Shown: piece after piece, positions 41,502 to 50,356 of the stretch
How positions within the stretch are numbered: position 1 is the first letter of the stretch
Layout: each line of letters starts with the position of its first letter
Source: HGM04593 sp045589695
Lineage (GTDB): Bacteria; Bacteroidota; Bacteroidia; Bacteroidales; Bacteroidaceae
DNA: 64,000 nucleotides
Reading direction: 5' to 3'
Assembly (NCBI GenBank): GCA_045589695.1
Contig: JAZNPP010000037.1
Location: 37,250 to 101,249, forward strand
The notes under the pieces: generated by a model
The model's database searches: none
What the model was told of the DNA's origin: nothing
What the model saw: the letters and a program-made list of their open reading frames with translations, nothing else
Program-made: the position numbers and the translations under genes

Positions 41502-42161
41502 ATGATAAACGCCTCGAAAATAGAAAAAGTTCCGGAGCCTACGCTGCGCCGTCTGCCCTGGTATCTGTCGGTCTGCCGTCTGCTGAAGCAACGCGGCGAG
41601 CAGTATGTCTCATCAACAGGCCTCTCCAAAGAGACCAATATTGTGGCGTCGCAGATAGCCAAGGATCTCTCGTGCGTGAATATCGTGGGCCGCACAAGGG
41701 TCGGGTATGAAATTGACAACCTGCTCGATGTGCTTGAGGATTTTTTGGGCTTTACCCGCATGCACAAGGCTTTCCTCTTCGGAGCGGGCCGTCTGGGCGG
41801 CGCTCTTCTCAACGACACCGGTCTGAAGCAGTTCGGCCTTGAAGTGGTGGCTGCTTTCGATACGAGCCCGAAGGTTGTGGGGCATAGCGTGGCGGGGATA
41901 CCGGTGTACCACATCAACGAGCTTGAGGCGAAGATGCGTCGTTACAACGTGAAGATTGGCGTGCTTACCGTCCCTATAGACCGCGCTCAGGAGGTGGCCG
42001 ACAAAATGGTCGTGTGGGGAATAAAGGCTATCTGGAATTTCACGCCGTTGCGTATCAGGGTGCCCGAAAACATTGTCGTGCAGAATACGTCGCTCTATGC
42101 GCACTTGTCGTTAATGTTCAACCGTCTTGAAGGCTTGGAGTGCGAGCCCGAAAGCAAATGA
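41502..42161 (+). CDS. rex: Redox-sensing transcriptional repressor Rex
   Basis: Rex senses the NADH/NAD+ ratio and represses fermentative and respiratory genes when NADH is low. The winged-helix N-terminus has the hallmark VPEPTLRRLPWYLSVCRLL, and the Rossmann domain begins with KAFLFGAGRLGGALL (GxGxxG). The end WNFTPLRIRVPENIVVQNTSLYAHLSLM is the domain-swapped dimer helix region. Length (219) is standard. It is the first gene of a plus-strand run with an FAH-family hydrolase, porU, porV, ispF and a phosphoesterase, and is divergent from the SUI1 gene. A single TCACAA half-site at 41428-41433 is insufficient to claim autoregulation. Confidence 0.95.
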   Translation: MINASKIEKVPEPTLRRLPWYLSVCRLLKQRGEQYVSSTGLSKETNIVASQIAKDLSCVNIVGRTRVGYEIDNLLDVLEDFLGFTRMHKAFLFGAGRLGGALLNDTGLKQFGLEVVAAFDTSPKVVGHSVAGIPVYHINELEAKMRRYNVKIGVLTVPIDRAQEVADKMVVWGIKAIWNFTPLRIRVPENIVVQNTSLYAHLSLMFNRLEGLECEPESK

Positions 42162-42168
42162 TAATGAG

Positions 42169-42783
42169 ATGAAGATAATAGCTGTTGGAAAAAACTATGC
42201 GGACCACGCTTTTGAGTTTGACGGAACGGTGAATAAGCCTGCAGTCCCGATGATTTTCATGAAGCCCGACTCTGCTATCATAAAGAACGGGAAACACTTT
42301 TATGTGCCCGATTTCCTCGGCCGTGTCGATTACGAAGCCGAGATTGTAGTGCGTATAAACAAGTTGGGCAAGAGCATTCCTGCCCGCTTCGCCCACCGTT
42401 ACTACGATGCCGTTACCGTGGGGATAGACTTCACGGCACGTGACATGCAGCGAGGCTTCATCGAAAGGGGCGAGCCTTGGGAACTCAGCAAGGGTTTTGA
42501 CGGTTCTGCCGTTCTCGGCGAATTCCGTCCTGTCGAAAGCCTCGACGTGAACAACATCGCTTTTTCGCTCGACATCGACGGCCAAACGGTGCAGCGGGGC
42601 AACACCTCACAGATGCTTTTCTCTGTCGATGAGATAATCGCATATATAAGCCGTTTCTGCACTTTGAAGACCGGCGACTTGATATTTACAGGCACTCCCG
42701 CAGGCGCAGGTCCTGTTTCAATCGGTACTCATCTGAAGGGTTTTATCGGCGACGACAAAGTCCTTGATTTCCATGTAAGATAA
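42169..42783 (+). CDS. Fumarylacetoacetate hydrolase (FAH) family protein
   Basis: Small FAH-fold enzyme of 204 residues. Visible metal-site and core segments are DFLGRVDYEAEIVVRI, AVTVGIDFTARDMQ, WELSKGFDGSAVLG, and FCTLKTGDLIFTGTPAGAGPV. Bacterial members include oxaloacetate tautomerase/decarboxylase-like and acylpyruvase-type enzymes that act on 2,4-dioxo acids; the substrate cannot be assigned here. I choose the ATG at 42169, seven bases after the rex stop, because it gives the standard MKIIAVGKNYADH beginning. The porU start lies 4 bases after its stop, so the run rex-FAH-porU is tightly packed. Confidence 0.88.
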   Translation: MKIIAVGKNYADHAFEFDGTVNKPAVPMIFMKPDSAIIKNGKHFYVPDFLGRVDYEAEIVVRINKLGKSIPARFAHRYYDAVTVGIDFTARDMQRGFIERGEPWELSKGFDGSAVLGEFRPVESLDVNNIAFSLDIDGQTVQRGNTSQMLFSVDEIIAYISRFCTLKTGDLIFTGTPAGAGPVSIGTHLKGFIGDDKVLDFHVR

Positions 42784-42787
42784 AGTT

Positions 42788-45700
42788 ATGAATATAAGAC
42801 ATACCATAATAGCGTTGTCGCTCTTCTGCTCATTGCCGGCAGCCGCCCAGTTCATCTCGGTCGATTGGGACGCGCATTCTGGCGACTCGCTTCTGCCGGT
42901 CAGCGCGTCGGTCGTGGAACTGCCGGCCGACTACAAGAACTACAATTATTCGGCCTGCGTCGAATATCCCGAATATGAGAAGATGACAGCCGAGGATGTC
43001 AGGCGTTACTCTCTTGCCGCGAAGTACGGCGAACTGCCGGAACATCCGCAGGCAGAATGCTTTGTCGGCGTTCAGGCAAAAAGCCCTCAGCTCGACGTTG
43101 CGGTTCTTCCTGTCGTGAAACGTGGCGGCAACTACTATAAGCTGAACTCGTACAAGCTTGTTGTGAACCGTACGGCAGTCCCTAAGCAGAATAGAACGTC
43201 GGCTCTCTCCGAGCAGGAGCGTTATGCCGCCTCGTCGGTGCTTGCGAAAGGGCGTTGGGTGCGGATATCGGTGAAAGAGAACGGAGTTCATAAGATAACA
43301 GCCGCCGAACTCAAAAGCATGGGCTTCAGCGACCCCGATTCGGTACGTCTTTTCGGATACGGCGGTCATATGCTGCCAGAAAAGGGTATAGAAAATCTTC
43401 CCGACGACCTTCAGGAGGTGCCTTTGTGGCGAGAAAAAGATTATGTGCTGTTCTATGCTAACGGCGTCCTCAGCTGGAACTTTGAGAAAGACCGTTTTAT
43501 TCATACAAAGAATGTCTATTCGGAATATGGCTGTTACTTCCTGACCGAAGGCGGAACGCCTGCGGTTTTTGAATCGAGAGCCGTTGAAGAAGAGCCGGCA
43601 ATGACGCTTACGGTCTACCCCGACTATTATGTCATCGATACTGACAAAAAGAGCCATTGTCAGTATGGCCGTGTGCTTGTCGATGATTATGACTACTCCA
43701 AAGGCCGTACTGTTAAATACAAATTCCCGATAACAGGCGTCGCAAGCAATGAGGCGTCGCTCAATATCTCTTTTGCCACGAACGGCGTGGCCTCGAGCCG
43801 TGTGGCAATATCCGATGACGTTGCCTCAGTTGGAACGCTGACTATCTCCCAATGTTCTTCGGGAGAGGTGGGCAAGCTGGTCGCCGGCAAGTTCTCTGTA
43901 AAGAACGCCGCCGACAATATGACTCTTAAGTTAGTGCAGAACACCTCTTCTGCGGCGGTGACAGGCCATCTCGACTATCTTGCGTTGAACTATACAAGAA
44001 CCCTTGCCTTGCGAGGCTCGCAGACCTCTTTCCGCGGCAATGAACTCGACGGATACGCTACATTCGAGATTGACGGCTGCAACCCTAATGTGCGTGTGTG
44101 GGATATCTCTTCCAACGTTCCGGTCGAGTTGAAAGGCACTCTTGCCGGCAGCCGCTATTCTGTCGTGGCCCCTGCGACTTATGAGCATGAATTCGTAGCG
44201 GTCGATCTCAAAGGCACGTTCCCGTCGGTCAATGTTTGCGGTGATGTGCCGAACCAGAACCTGCATGCCGTTAAACATGCCGACATGGTAATCATTATAC
44301 CTTCCAACGGACTTTTCAAGAACGTTGCGGAACGTCTTGCCGACGCTCACCGTCAAATGGACGGTCTTGCGGTGGAGATTGTTACCGCTCAGCAGGTCTA
44401 TAATGAATTTTCGTCAGGAACTCCCGATGTGACGGCGTACCGCCGTTTCATGAAAATGCTCTACGACCGGGCTGCTACAGCCGCTGAGGCTCCCAAGTAT
44501 CTGCTTATGATGGGCGACTCGTGGTACGACAACCGTCTTATAACCATTCCTAACGCCAATCAGGACGATTATCTTCTCTGCTTTGAGTCGTTGAATTCCG
44601 TCAATGCGGTACGTTCGTACGTCCTCGAAGACTATATGGGCTTCCTCGATGACGGCGAGGGCAATAATTACCTTCGTGAAAAGGTCGATATCGGTGTTGG
44701 ACGTATACCGACCACATCGCCCGCCATTGCCGGCGATGTGGTGAACAAGATTATCGCATACATGCAGAACAAAGAGACCGGAGCGTGGCAGAACGTAGTG
44801 GCGCTGCTTGCCGACGACGGCGACCAGCTCATTCCCAACCAGCACATGATTGACGCAGAACGTATCGCTTCGGTCCTGACCACGACCTATCCTTCATATA
44901 TAATCGACCGTATATATTGGGACGACTATCCTGCCGAAAAATCCGCTACCGGCGTGAGGTATCCCGAGGTTACTAAGGCTATTAGGGAACGTTTGAAGAA
45001 AGGAGCGCTTGTCGTGAACTATTCGGGACACGGAAACTCTACCACGTTTGCCCACGAATTGACATGGAAGGCTTCGGACATGGCGGAACTTACCGCTCCC
45101 CGCTGGCCCTTTTGGGTGACAGCCTCGTGCGATATCGGTCCTTTCGACAAGGGCGAGAACTCTTCTGCCGAAACGGCTCTGATAAATCCGAAAGGAGGCG
45201 CAATCGGCATTCTTGCGACTACCAGAACTGTTCTGCAGAGCTATAACTCGATATTGAACGTGGAGTTCACGAAACAGCTCTTTTCGCCTGTGAACAGCGG
45301 CGAGATGCTTGCTCTTGGCGACGTGCTGCGCAGAACAAAAGGCAATCTTGTGGAATATGGCCGTGACATGAGCGAGAACAAACTCCAGTATGTCCTGTTG
45401 GGCGACCCTGCGCTTAAACTGAAATATCCTGAATTCCGTGTACGTGTAGACAAACTCAACGGTGCAGATACATCTCAAAAGGTACGGGTCTCCGCAGGCG
45501 GTATATTGACCGTTGAAGGAAGCGTTATCAACAGAGACAGCACATTGGTGAATGACTTTACAGGCGTGCTGCATGCGAGCCTTTTCGACTGTGTACGGGA
45601 GATTAGCACGCGTGACAATACGGGGCTTGGAGTTTTCAAATATACTGCACACGACAAGACGCTCTTTTCGGGCAGCGACTCAATAAAGAACGGCCGTTTC

Positions 45701-46522
45701 AGCATCAAGATGCCGGTGCCTATGGATATCCTCTACGGCGATACGATAGGTCTGCTCAACTTCTTTGCTGTCGATACTGCCTCAGTGCGTATGGCTCAAG
45801 GGCACTTCAACGGATTTACGATTGGCGGCACGGCTCCCGGCATGGAAAATGACGGCGTGGGTCCCGAAATAACATTGTACCTTAATACTGACGATTTCAA
45901 GAGCGGCGACAAGGTCAATTCAACGCCGTGCCTTTGGGTGGAATTGTTCGATGAAAACGGAATAAATACATTGGGAACGGGTGTTGGTCACGACATCGTT
46001 GCGATAATAGACAACGATCCTGCGTTTACCTACAACCTCAATAGTCTTTTCACGCCGCGCAACGGCAGTTATAAATTTGGAACGGTAATGTTGCCGCTTG
46101 ACAAGCTCGGCGAGGGCAAGCATACGCTTATGCTGCGTGCATGGGACCTGCTCAACAACTCTTCGACAGTGGAGGTGGATTTCGAGGTTGAACCGTCGCT
46201 CCTGCCCGAAGTGTTGAGCCTGAAGGCCTCTTCATTGCCTTTTGTCTGCGGCGAGTCTGCTGAATTCGTTATTATGCACAACCGTCCGCAAAGCGAAATA
46301 GAGGTTACGATAGAACTCTTCAGCGTTCAGGGGCACATGCTATGGAAGAATAGCGAGCGTGTCGTTTGCGACGGCATGGAGTACCGCTATTCATGGAACG
46401 GCGCAATCAGCGGCGGCAGGCCGTTGCCCACAGGGGTGTTCGTCGCAAGGGCTTACATCACCTCCGATAACGGAGTCTCCGAACCTAAGAATTTAAAAAT
46501 ACTGGTAGTAAACAATAAATAA
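42788..46522 (+). CDS. porU: T9SS C-terminal signal peptidase/sortase PorU
   Basis: PorU is the cell-surface C25-like cysteine peptidase that removes the C-terminal sorting domain of type IX cargo and attaches cargo to A-LPS or releases it. The signal peptide is MNIRHTIIALSLFCSLPAAA. An N-terminal part of about 490 residues precedes the gingipain-like domain, where catalytic H748 lies in NYSGHGNS and C781 in ASCDIGPFD. Beta-sandwich domains follow, and the FlgD-like end (YRYSWNGAISGGRPLPTGVF) resembles the family C-terminal domain. Length (1244) is within the PorU range. It is followed by porV and ispF, the same order as in Porphyromonas gingivalis. Confidence 0.95.
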   Translation: MNIRHTIIALSLFCSLPAAAQFISVDWDAHSGDSLLPVSASVVELPADYKNYNYSACVEYPEYEKMTAEDVRRYSLAAKYGELPEHPQAECFVGVQAKSPQLDVAVLPVVKRGGNYYKLNSYKLVVNRTAVPKQNRTSALSEQERYAASSVLAKGRWVRISVKENGVHKITAAELKSMGFSDPDSVRLFGYGGHMLPEKGIENLPDDLQEVPLWREKDYVLFYANGVLSWNFEKDRFIHTKNVYSEYGCYFLTEGGTPAVFESRAVEEEPAMTLTVYPDYYVIDTDKKSHCQYGRVLVDDYDYSKGRTVKYKFPITGVASNEASLNISFATNGVASSRVAISDDVASVGTLTISQCSSGEVGKLVAGKFSVKNAADNMTLKLVQNTSSAAVTGHLDYLALNYTRTLALRGSQTSFRGNELDGYATFEIDGCNPNVRVWDISSNVPVELKGTLAGSRYSVVAPATYEHEFVAVDLKGTFPSVNVCGDVPNQNLHAVKHADMVIIIPSNGLFKNVAERLADAHRQMDGLAVEIVTAQQVYNEFSSGTPDVTAYRRFMKMLYDRAATAAEAPKYLLMMGDSWYDNRLITIPNANQDDYLLCFESLNSVNAVRSYVLEDYMGFLDDGEGNNYLREKVDIGVGRIPTTSPAIAGDVVNKIIAYMQNKETGAWQNVVALLADDGDQLIPNQHMIDAERIASVLTTTYPSYIIDRIYWDDYPAEKSATGVRYPEVTKAIRERLKKGALVVNYSGHGNSTTFAHELTWKASDMAELTAPRWPFWVTASCDIGPFDKGENSSAETALINPKGGAIGILATTRTVLQSYNSILNVEFTKQLFSPVNSGEMLALGDVLRRTKGNLVEYGRDMSENKLQYVLLGDPALKLKYPEFRVRVDKLNGADTSQKVRVSAGGILTVEGSVINRDSTLVNDFTGVLHASLFDCVREISTRDNTGLGVFKYTAHDKTLFSGSDSIKNGRFSIKMPVPMDILYGDTIGLLNFFAVDTASVRMAQGHFNGFTIGGTAPGMENDGVGPEITLYLNTDDFKSGDKVNSTPCLWVELFDENGINTLGTGVGHDIVAIIDNDPAFTYNLNSLFTPRNGSYKFGTVMLPLDKLGEGKHTLMLRAWDLLNNSSTVEVDFEVEPSLLPEVLSLKASSLPFVCGESAEFVIMHNRPQSEIEVTIELFSVQGHMLWKNSERVVCDGMEYRYSWNGAISGGRPLPTGVFVARAYITSDNGVSEPKNLKILVVNNK

Positions 46523-46585
46523 GGCAAAAAATAGTTATATATAGGAGTCTCTTTATAAAACTCCTTAAAACAGAAACAACCCGAT

Positions 46586-47782
46586 ATGGCAAATAACAAG
46601 ATATTATTGACTCTTCTTGTGGTCTTTACGGCTCTTCCTCTTTGGGCGCAAAAAGACCAGTTCAATCCCGTATATACAGGCGTGACTTCGCTGACTATCG
46701 CTCCTGACGCCCGTGCCGGCGCTCTTGGCGATGTCGGCGTGGCAACCGAGCCCGACGCGAATTCGCAGTATTGGAACCCGGCGAAGTATCCTTTTAACAT
46801 CGCCCGTGCGGGCGTATCGATGTCATACACGCCGTGGCTGCGTCAGATAGTAAGCGATATCGACCTTGTAAACCTTGCCGGCTTCTACCGCATCGGCAAC
46901 TATTCGGCGGTGAGCGCCTCTTTGACATACTTTTCTTTGGGAGAAGTGTTCGTGGAGAACGAGATGACAATTAAGCCGTACGAAATGGCTTTTGACGTAG
47001 CGTATTCGCGTATGCTCTCCGAAACGTTCTCCGCAGCTATCGCCATGCGTTATATACGCAGTGACCTGCAGTACAACTACCAAGATGACATGTCGGCAGG
47101 AAACGCTTTTGCGGCCGATATTGCGCTCTATTACAACAAGTATCTTCTTGCCGGCAACAGAGAGTGTCTGTTGGGCCTTGGTCTTAATATATCTAATATC
47201 GGTACGAAAATATCATACGACGGCGGCTCTACTCAGAATTTCATTCCCACGAACTTGCGTCTGGGAGCGTCGTTCCTCATGCCGATAGACGATTACAACA
47301 CACTCTCTTTCAGCCTTGACCTGAACAAGCTTTTGGTGCCTACGCGCCCGTCTTACAGCCAATATATCAAGGAGATGGAGAAAAATCCGGAATATATCCC
47401 TGTAGACGGTACCGACTTTACTGGCTACCAGTCTTGGCTCGACGAGACGGGCTATAACGACGTTTCGTCAATTTCCGGTATCTTCAAGTCTTTTGCCGAC
47501 GCTCCGGGCGGCGCTGTCGAGGAACTTAGAGAGATATACGGCGGTATCGGTATCGAGTATTGCTACAACCAACAATTCTCGGTGCGTGCCGGTTATCATT
47601 ACGAGGACAAGTACAAGGGCAACCGCAGTTATGCCACTTTGGGTGCGGGTTTCCGCATGAGCGTGTTTTCTCTCGACGCCGCTTATCTTATATCAACAGC
47701 GCAGAGCAACCCGCTTGACCAGACATTGCGTTTCTCTCTGTCGTTCGACCTCGACGGTCTTAAGGACCTCTTCAGACGTTAA
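46586..47782 (+). CDS. porV: T9SS outer-membrane shuttle protein PorV
   Basis: PorV is a 14-stranded FadL-like barrel that carries cargo from the translocon to PorU. The signal peptide is MANNKILLTLLVVFTALPLWA, and the mature start FNPVYTGVTSLTIAPDARAGALGDVGVATEPDANSQYWNPAKYPF is highly characteristic. The protein ends with a barrel strand (QTLRFSLSFDLDGLKDLFRR). Length (398) is normal. It lies 63 bases after porU; the gap holds a weak GGAGT/ACTCC hairpin. Its presence with porU and porG shows that the organism has at least the outer-membrane part of a T9SS; the motor and core genes (porK, L, M, N, sov) are not in this window. Confidence 0.94.
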   Translation: MANNKILLTLLVVFTALPLWAQKDQFNPVYTGVTSLTIAPDARAGALGDVGVATEPDANSQYWNPAKYPFNIARAGVSMSYTPWLRQIVSDIDLVNLAGFYRIGNYSAVSASLTYFSLGEVFVENEMTIKPYEMAFDVAYSRMLSETFSAAIAMRYIRSDLQYNYQDDMSAGNAFAADIALYYNKYLLAGNRECLLGLGLNISNIGTKISYDGGSTQNFIPTNLRLGASFLMPIDDYNTLSFSLDLNKLLVPTRPSYSQYIKEMEKNPEYIPVDGTDFTGYQSWLDETGYNDVSSISGIFKSFADAPGGAVEELREIYGGIGIEYCYNQQFSVRAGYHYEDKYKGNRSYATLGAGFRMSVFSLDAAYLISTAQSNPLDQTLRFSLSFDLDGLKDLFRR

Positions 47783-47794
47783 TTCTTTTTGCTT

Positions 47795-48271
47795 ATGATA
47801 AGAGTCGGCTTCGGTATCGATGTGCATAAATTCGCCGAAAATCGTGATTTATGGATAGGCGGCGTGAAAATTCCTTACGAGTACGGGCTGTTGGGTCATT
47901 CCGACGCCGATGTGCTTATACATGCTATATGCGACGCATTGCTTGGCGCCGCTAACCTGCGTGACATCGGCTATCAGTTTCCCGACACCTCTGACGAATT
48001 CCTGAATATCGACAGCAAGATACTTCTGCGCCGTACGGCAGAACTTATAAAGGAAAAGGGTTATGCTATAGGAAACATCGATGCGACTGTCGCTGCCCAA
48101 GCGCCTAAGCTCAACCCTTACATACCTTCAATGCAGCAGGTCATGGCGTCAATCCTCGAAATTGACCCCGACTGCCTGTCAATAAAGGCTACAACTACCG
48201 AAAAACTCGGTTTCGAGGGGCGCAAAGAGGGTATTACCGCATACGCTACGGTTTTGATAAACAAGGAATAA
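47795..48271 (+). CDS. ispF: 2-C-methyl-D-erythritol 2,4-cyclodiphosphate synthase
   Basis: Fifth step of the non-mevalonate isoprenoid pathway: cyclises CDP-methylerythritol phosphate to MEcPP with loss of CMP. The zinc site residues D9 and H11 are in VGFGIDVHKF, and LLGHSDADVLIHAICDALLGAANLRDIGYQFPD gives the rest of the active site. ATTTEKLGFEGRKEGI is the conserved C-terminal motif. The ATG at 47795 is used; a TTG two codons earlier is less likely. Length (158) is standard. It is 12 bases after porV, a linkage also seen in Porphyromonas. Its isoprenoid product line feeds the UppS reaction encoded later in the window. Confidence 0.97.
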   Translation: MIRVGFGIDVHKFAENRDLWIGGVKIPYEYGLLGHSDADVLIHAICDALLGAANLRDIGYQFPDTSDEFLNIDSKILLRRTAELIKEKGYAIGNIDATVAAQAPKLNPYIPSMQQVMASILEIDPDCLSIKATTTEKLGFEGRKEGITAYATVLINKE

Positions 48272-48280
48272 CATTTTGCC

Positions 48281-49114
48281 ATGAAAGGGCTTCTAAAGTC
48301 GTTTGCGGGTATTGCTCTTCTTTTTGCCGCAATGTCGCTCTCTTCTTGCGCATCGTTGTCGCCGAACGGCGTGGGCCGCGTGAAGAATTATTCCGTAGAC
48401 AATGAGTCGTTGCCTCTTCGTTTCGACGGCTACAAGGTGGCTTTCATCTCAGACATACACTATCCGAGCCTGTTTAACCGCAAAAGGCTCGCCAAACTCG
48501 TTGGTCGTTTGCGTAAAGAGTCCCCCGACGTGCTTCTGCTTGGCGGCGACTACGTTACGGACAACCGTTATATTCCAGAACTCTTCGACTCGCTTTCGGC
48601 CGTAGCTCCTGCTGACGGCATTTATGCTGTACTCGGCAACCACGAACGGCGTAACGAACTGCATATAACCGATGCGATGCGCTCTTTCGGCATTCAGTTG
48701 CTTGCCGACAGCGTGGCTGCTGTCAGCCGTGGCGGCGATACAATATACATTGCCGGCATATACGACAGCTTCGTGTACGATTCGCTTGCGGTGCAGCCGT
48801 CGGAAAGTGTTGCCGAAGAGGCTTATACAATTCTATTGTGTCACACGCCCGACTATGCCGAAATCTCTTCTACGACAGCCGATATTGTCTTTTCAGGGCA
48901 TACCCACGGCGGTCAGGTTAGCATTCTGGGAATATATACTCCGGTCAAGAACAGCCGTTACGGCAATCGTTTCCTGCGTGGCAGGAATGTCACCACGTCG
49001 GGTTCCGAGATAATTACTACCAACGGCGTAGGAACGTCAAGACGAAAGGTGCGTTTCTGCGTGCCGAGCGAAATAGTAATCGTTAGGCTCGGGCATGGCA
49101 ATAACTGTAAATAG
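48281..49114 (+). CDS. Metallophosphoesterase lipoprotein
   Basis: Calcineurin-like phosphoesterase with all metal motifs: SDIHYP, LLGGDYVTD, LGNHERR, LCHTPDY and GHTHGGQVSI. The N-terminus is a lipoprotein signal with lipobox LSSC (Cys23), so the enzyme is tethered to a membrane outside the cytoplasm. The motif set resembles YkuE/LpxG-like enzymes that act on phospholipid or UDP-sugar phosphates, but the substrate is not predictable. It starts 9 bases after ispF and ends the rex-porU-porV run. The C-terminus is complete (EIVIVRLGHGNNCK). Confidence 0.88.
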   Translation: MKGLLKSFAGIALLFAAMSLSSCASLSPNGVGRVKNYSVDNESLPLRFDGYKVAFISDIHYPSLFNRKRLAKLVGRLRKESPDVLLLGGDYVTDNRYIPELFDSLSAVAPADGIYAVLGNHERRNELHITDAMRSFGIQLLADSVAAVSRGGDTIYIAGIYDSFVYDSLAVQPSESVAEEAYTILLCHTPDYAEISSTTADIVFSGHTHGGQVSILGIYTPVKNSRYGNRFLRGRNVTTSGSEIITTNGVGTSRRKVRFCVPSEIVIVRLGHGNNCK

Positions 49115-49123
49115 CTTTTCCGT

Positions 49124-49154
49124 TTTGAATAGTTTTCTCTTTTTTGTATCTTCG
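49124..49154 (+). promoter_or_regulatory. Promoter of ribD
   Basis: TTTG (49124-49127), a 19-base spacer and TATCTTCG (49147-49154) fit the Bacteroidota promoter layout. The ribD start is 49 bases downstream, too close for an FMN riboswitch, and none is visible. Confidence 0.6.
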
Positions 49155-49203
49155 TGCGAACGGAACGCAAAATGCCGGTTGTTTTTAGTAAAAACTATTT
49201 ACA

Positions 49204-50253
49204 ATGACCTCTATTGACGAAATCTTTATGAGCCGCTGTATTCAGCTTGCGCAGTGTGCAATGGGCGGCACGTCGCCCAACCCTGCCGTGGGCGCTGTCA
49301 TTGTCTGTGACGGCCGCATAATAGGCGAGGGGTATCACATAAAGGCGGGTGAGCCGCATGCCGAGGTCAATGCCGTAAGGTCTGTGAAGGAGGCGGACAG
49401 GCATCTGTTGCCTCAATCGACAATATATGTCACACTTGAACCTTGCTCGCATTACGGCAAGACGCCTCCGTGCTGCGACCTCATCATCGAGTGCGGCATA
49501 CGCCGTGTCGTGATAGGCGTTACGGACAGCAACAAATGCGTGAACGGCAATGGAATATCACGAATGAGGGATGCCGGGATAGAGGTTGTTGTGGGAGTGC
49601 TTCAAGAACGATCTCTTCGTCTGAACCGTCCTTTTTTCACATATCACGAACGGCAACGTCCTTTTGTTACGTTGAAATGGGCCGAAACTGCAGACGGCTT
49701 CATCGGTACGGGCGTCGAGGGCGCTCCCTTGAAAATATCAACCCCGGTGTCTCAGGTGGCGGTGCATAAGCTGCGTGCGATGCATGACGCCATTCTTGTA
49801 GGTACACGCACGGCTCTGCTCGACAATCCTTCGTTAAACGTGCGGCTATGGGCGGGCCGTTCTCCTTTGCGTCTTGTCATAGACCGCTGCGGCACATTGC
49901 CCGCAGGTCTCAACCTGTTCGACGGCACGGCTCCTGCAATAGTGTATACGCTCAACGCCGTAAATGGTAAGTTTGGTAAAAATGTTCAACAAGTAGAACT
50001 CGACTTTTCTGAGAATGTAATTCCGCAGATACTCTCTCACCTTTATTCGCTCAAGGTGAACAGCGTGCTTGTCGAGGGCGGCGCTTCTCTTTTGTGTTCT
50101 TTTGTCGAATCAGCTCTTTGGGATCAGGCCCGCATAGAGAGAAACCCATCTATGTTTGCCGGCAGCGGCGTGGCGGCTCCTGTTATCCCCGATTCCCTAC
50201 TTTCGGAAAGAACATTCTGTGACGGCAACGAGATTGCCCTCTACGCAAAGTGA
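49204..50253 (+). CDS. ribD: Bifunctional riboflavin biosynthesis deaminase/reductase RibD
   Basis: Deaminates 2,5-diamino-6-ribosylamino-pyrimidinone phosphate and then reduces the ribosyl group with NADPH. The N-terminal deaminase domain carries the zinc motif PHAEVNA and PCSHYGKTPPCCDLI, with MGGTSPNPAVGAVIV before it. The reductase domain starts near residue 150 (RPFVTLKWAETADGFIG) and includes GTRTALLDNPSLNVR and VEGGASLLCSF. The 349-residue length is normal for the fused form. It appears as a single-gene unit with its own promoter, between the rex operon and the envelope operon. The other riboflavin genes are not in the window. Confidence 0.95.
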   Translation: MTSIDEIFMSRCIQLAQCAMGGTSPNPAVGAVIVCDGRIIGEGYHIKAGEPHAEVNAVRSVKEADRHLLPQSTIYVTLEPCSHYGKTPPCCDLIIECGIRRVVIGVTDSNKCVNGNGISRMRDAGIEVVVGVLQERSLRLNRPFFTYHERQRPFVTLKWAETADGFIGTGVEGAPLKISTPVSQVAVHKLRAMHDAILVGTRTALLDNPSLNVRLWAGRSPLRLVIDRCGTLPAGLNLFDGTAPAIVYTLNAVNGKFGKNVQQVELDFSENVIPQILSHLYSLKVNSVLVEGGASLLCSFVESALWDQARIERNPSMFAGSGVAAPVIPDSLLSERTFCDGNEIALYAK

Positions 50254-50323
50254 AAAAGCCCATAAATAGTTTTAAAATATTATAATTTACGCGCGAAATG
50301 GTGCGTAAACCGAAAATTGTTGC

Positions 50324-50331
50324 TAATTTTG
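50324..50331 (+). promoter_or_regulatory. Candidate -7 box for the DUF6242-porG-bamA operon
   Basis: TAATTTTG, an exact TAnnTTTG match, 25 bases before the first gene. No TTTG is seen at the ideal -33 position. Confidence 0.45.
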
Positions 50332-50356
50332 CTATTTGAATATAAGTTGCAAAAGA

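Noticed and set aside
49155..49203. FMN riboswitch before ribD
   Set aside because: The promoter lies 49 bases from the start codon, leaving no room for the roughly 120-base aptamer, and no conserved motif is visible.
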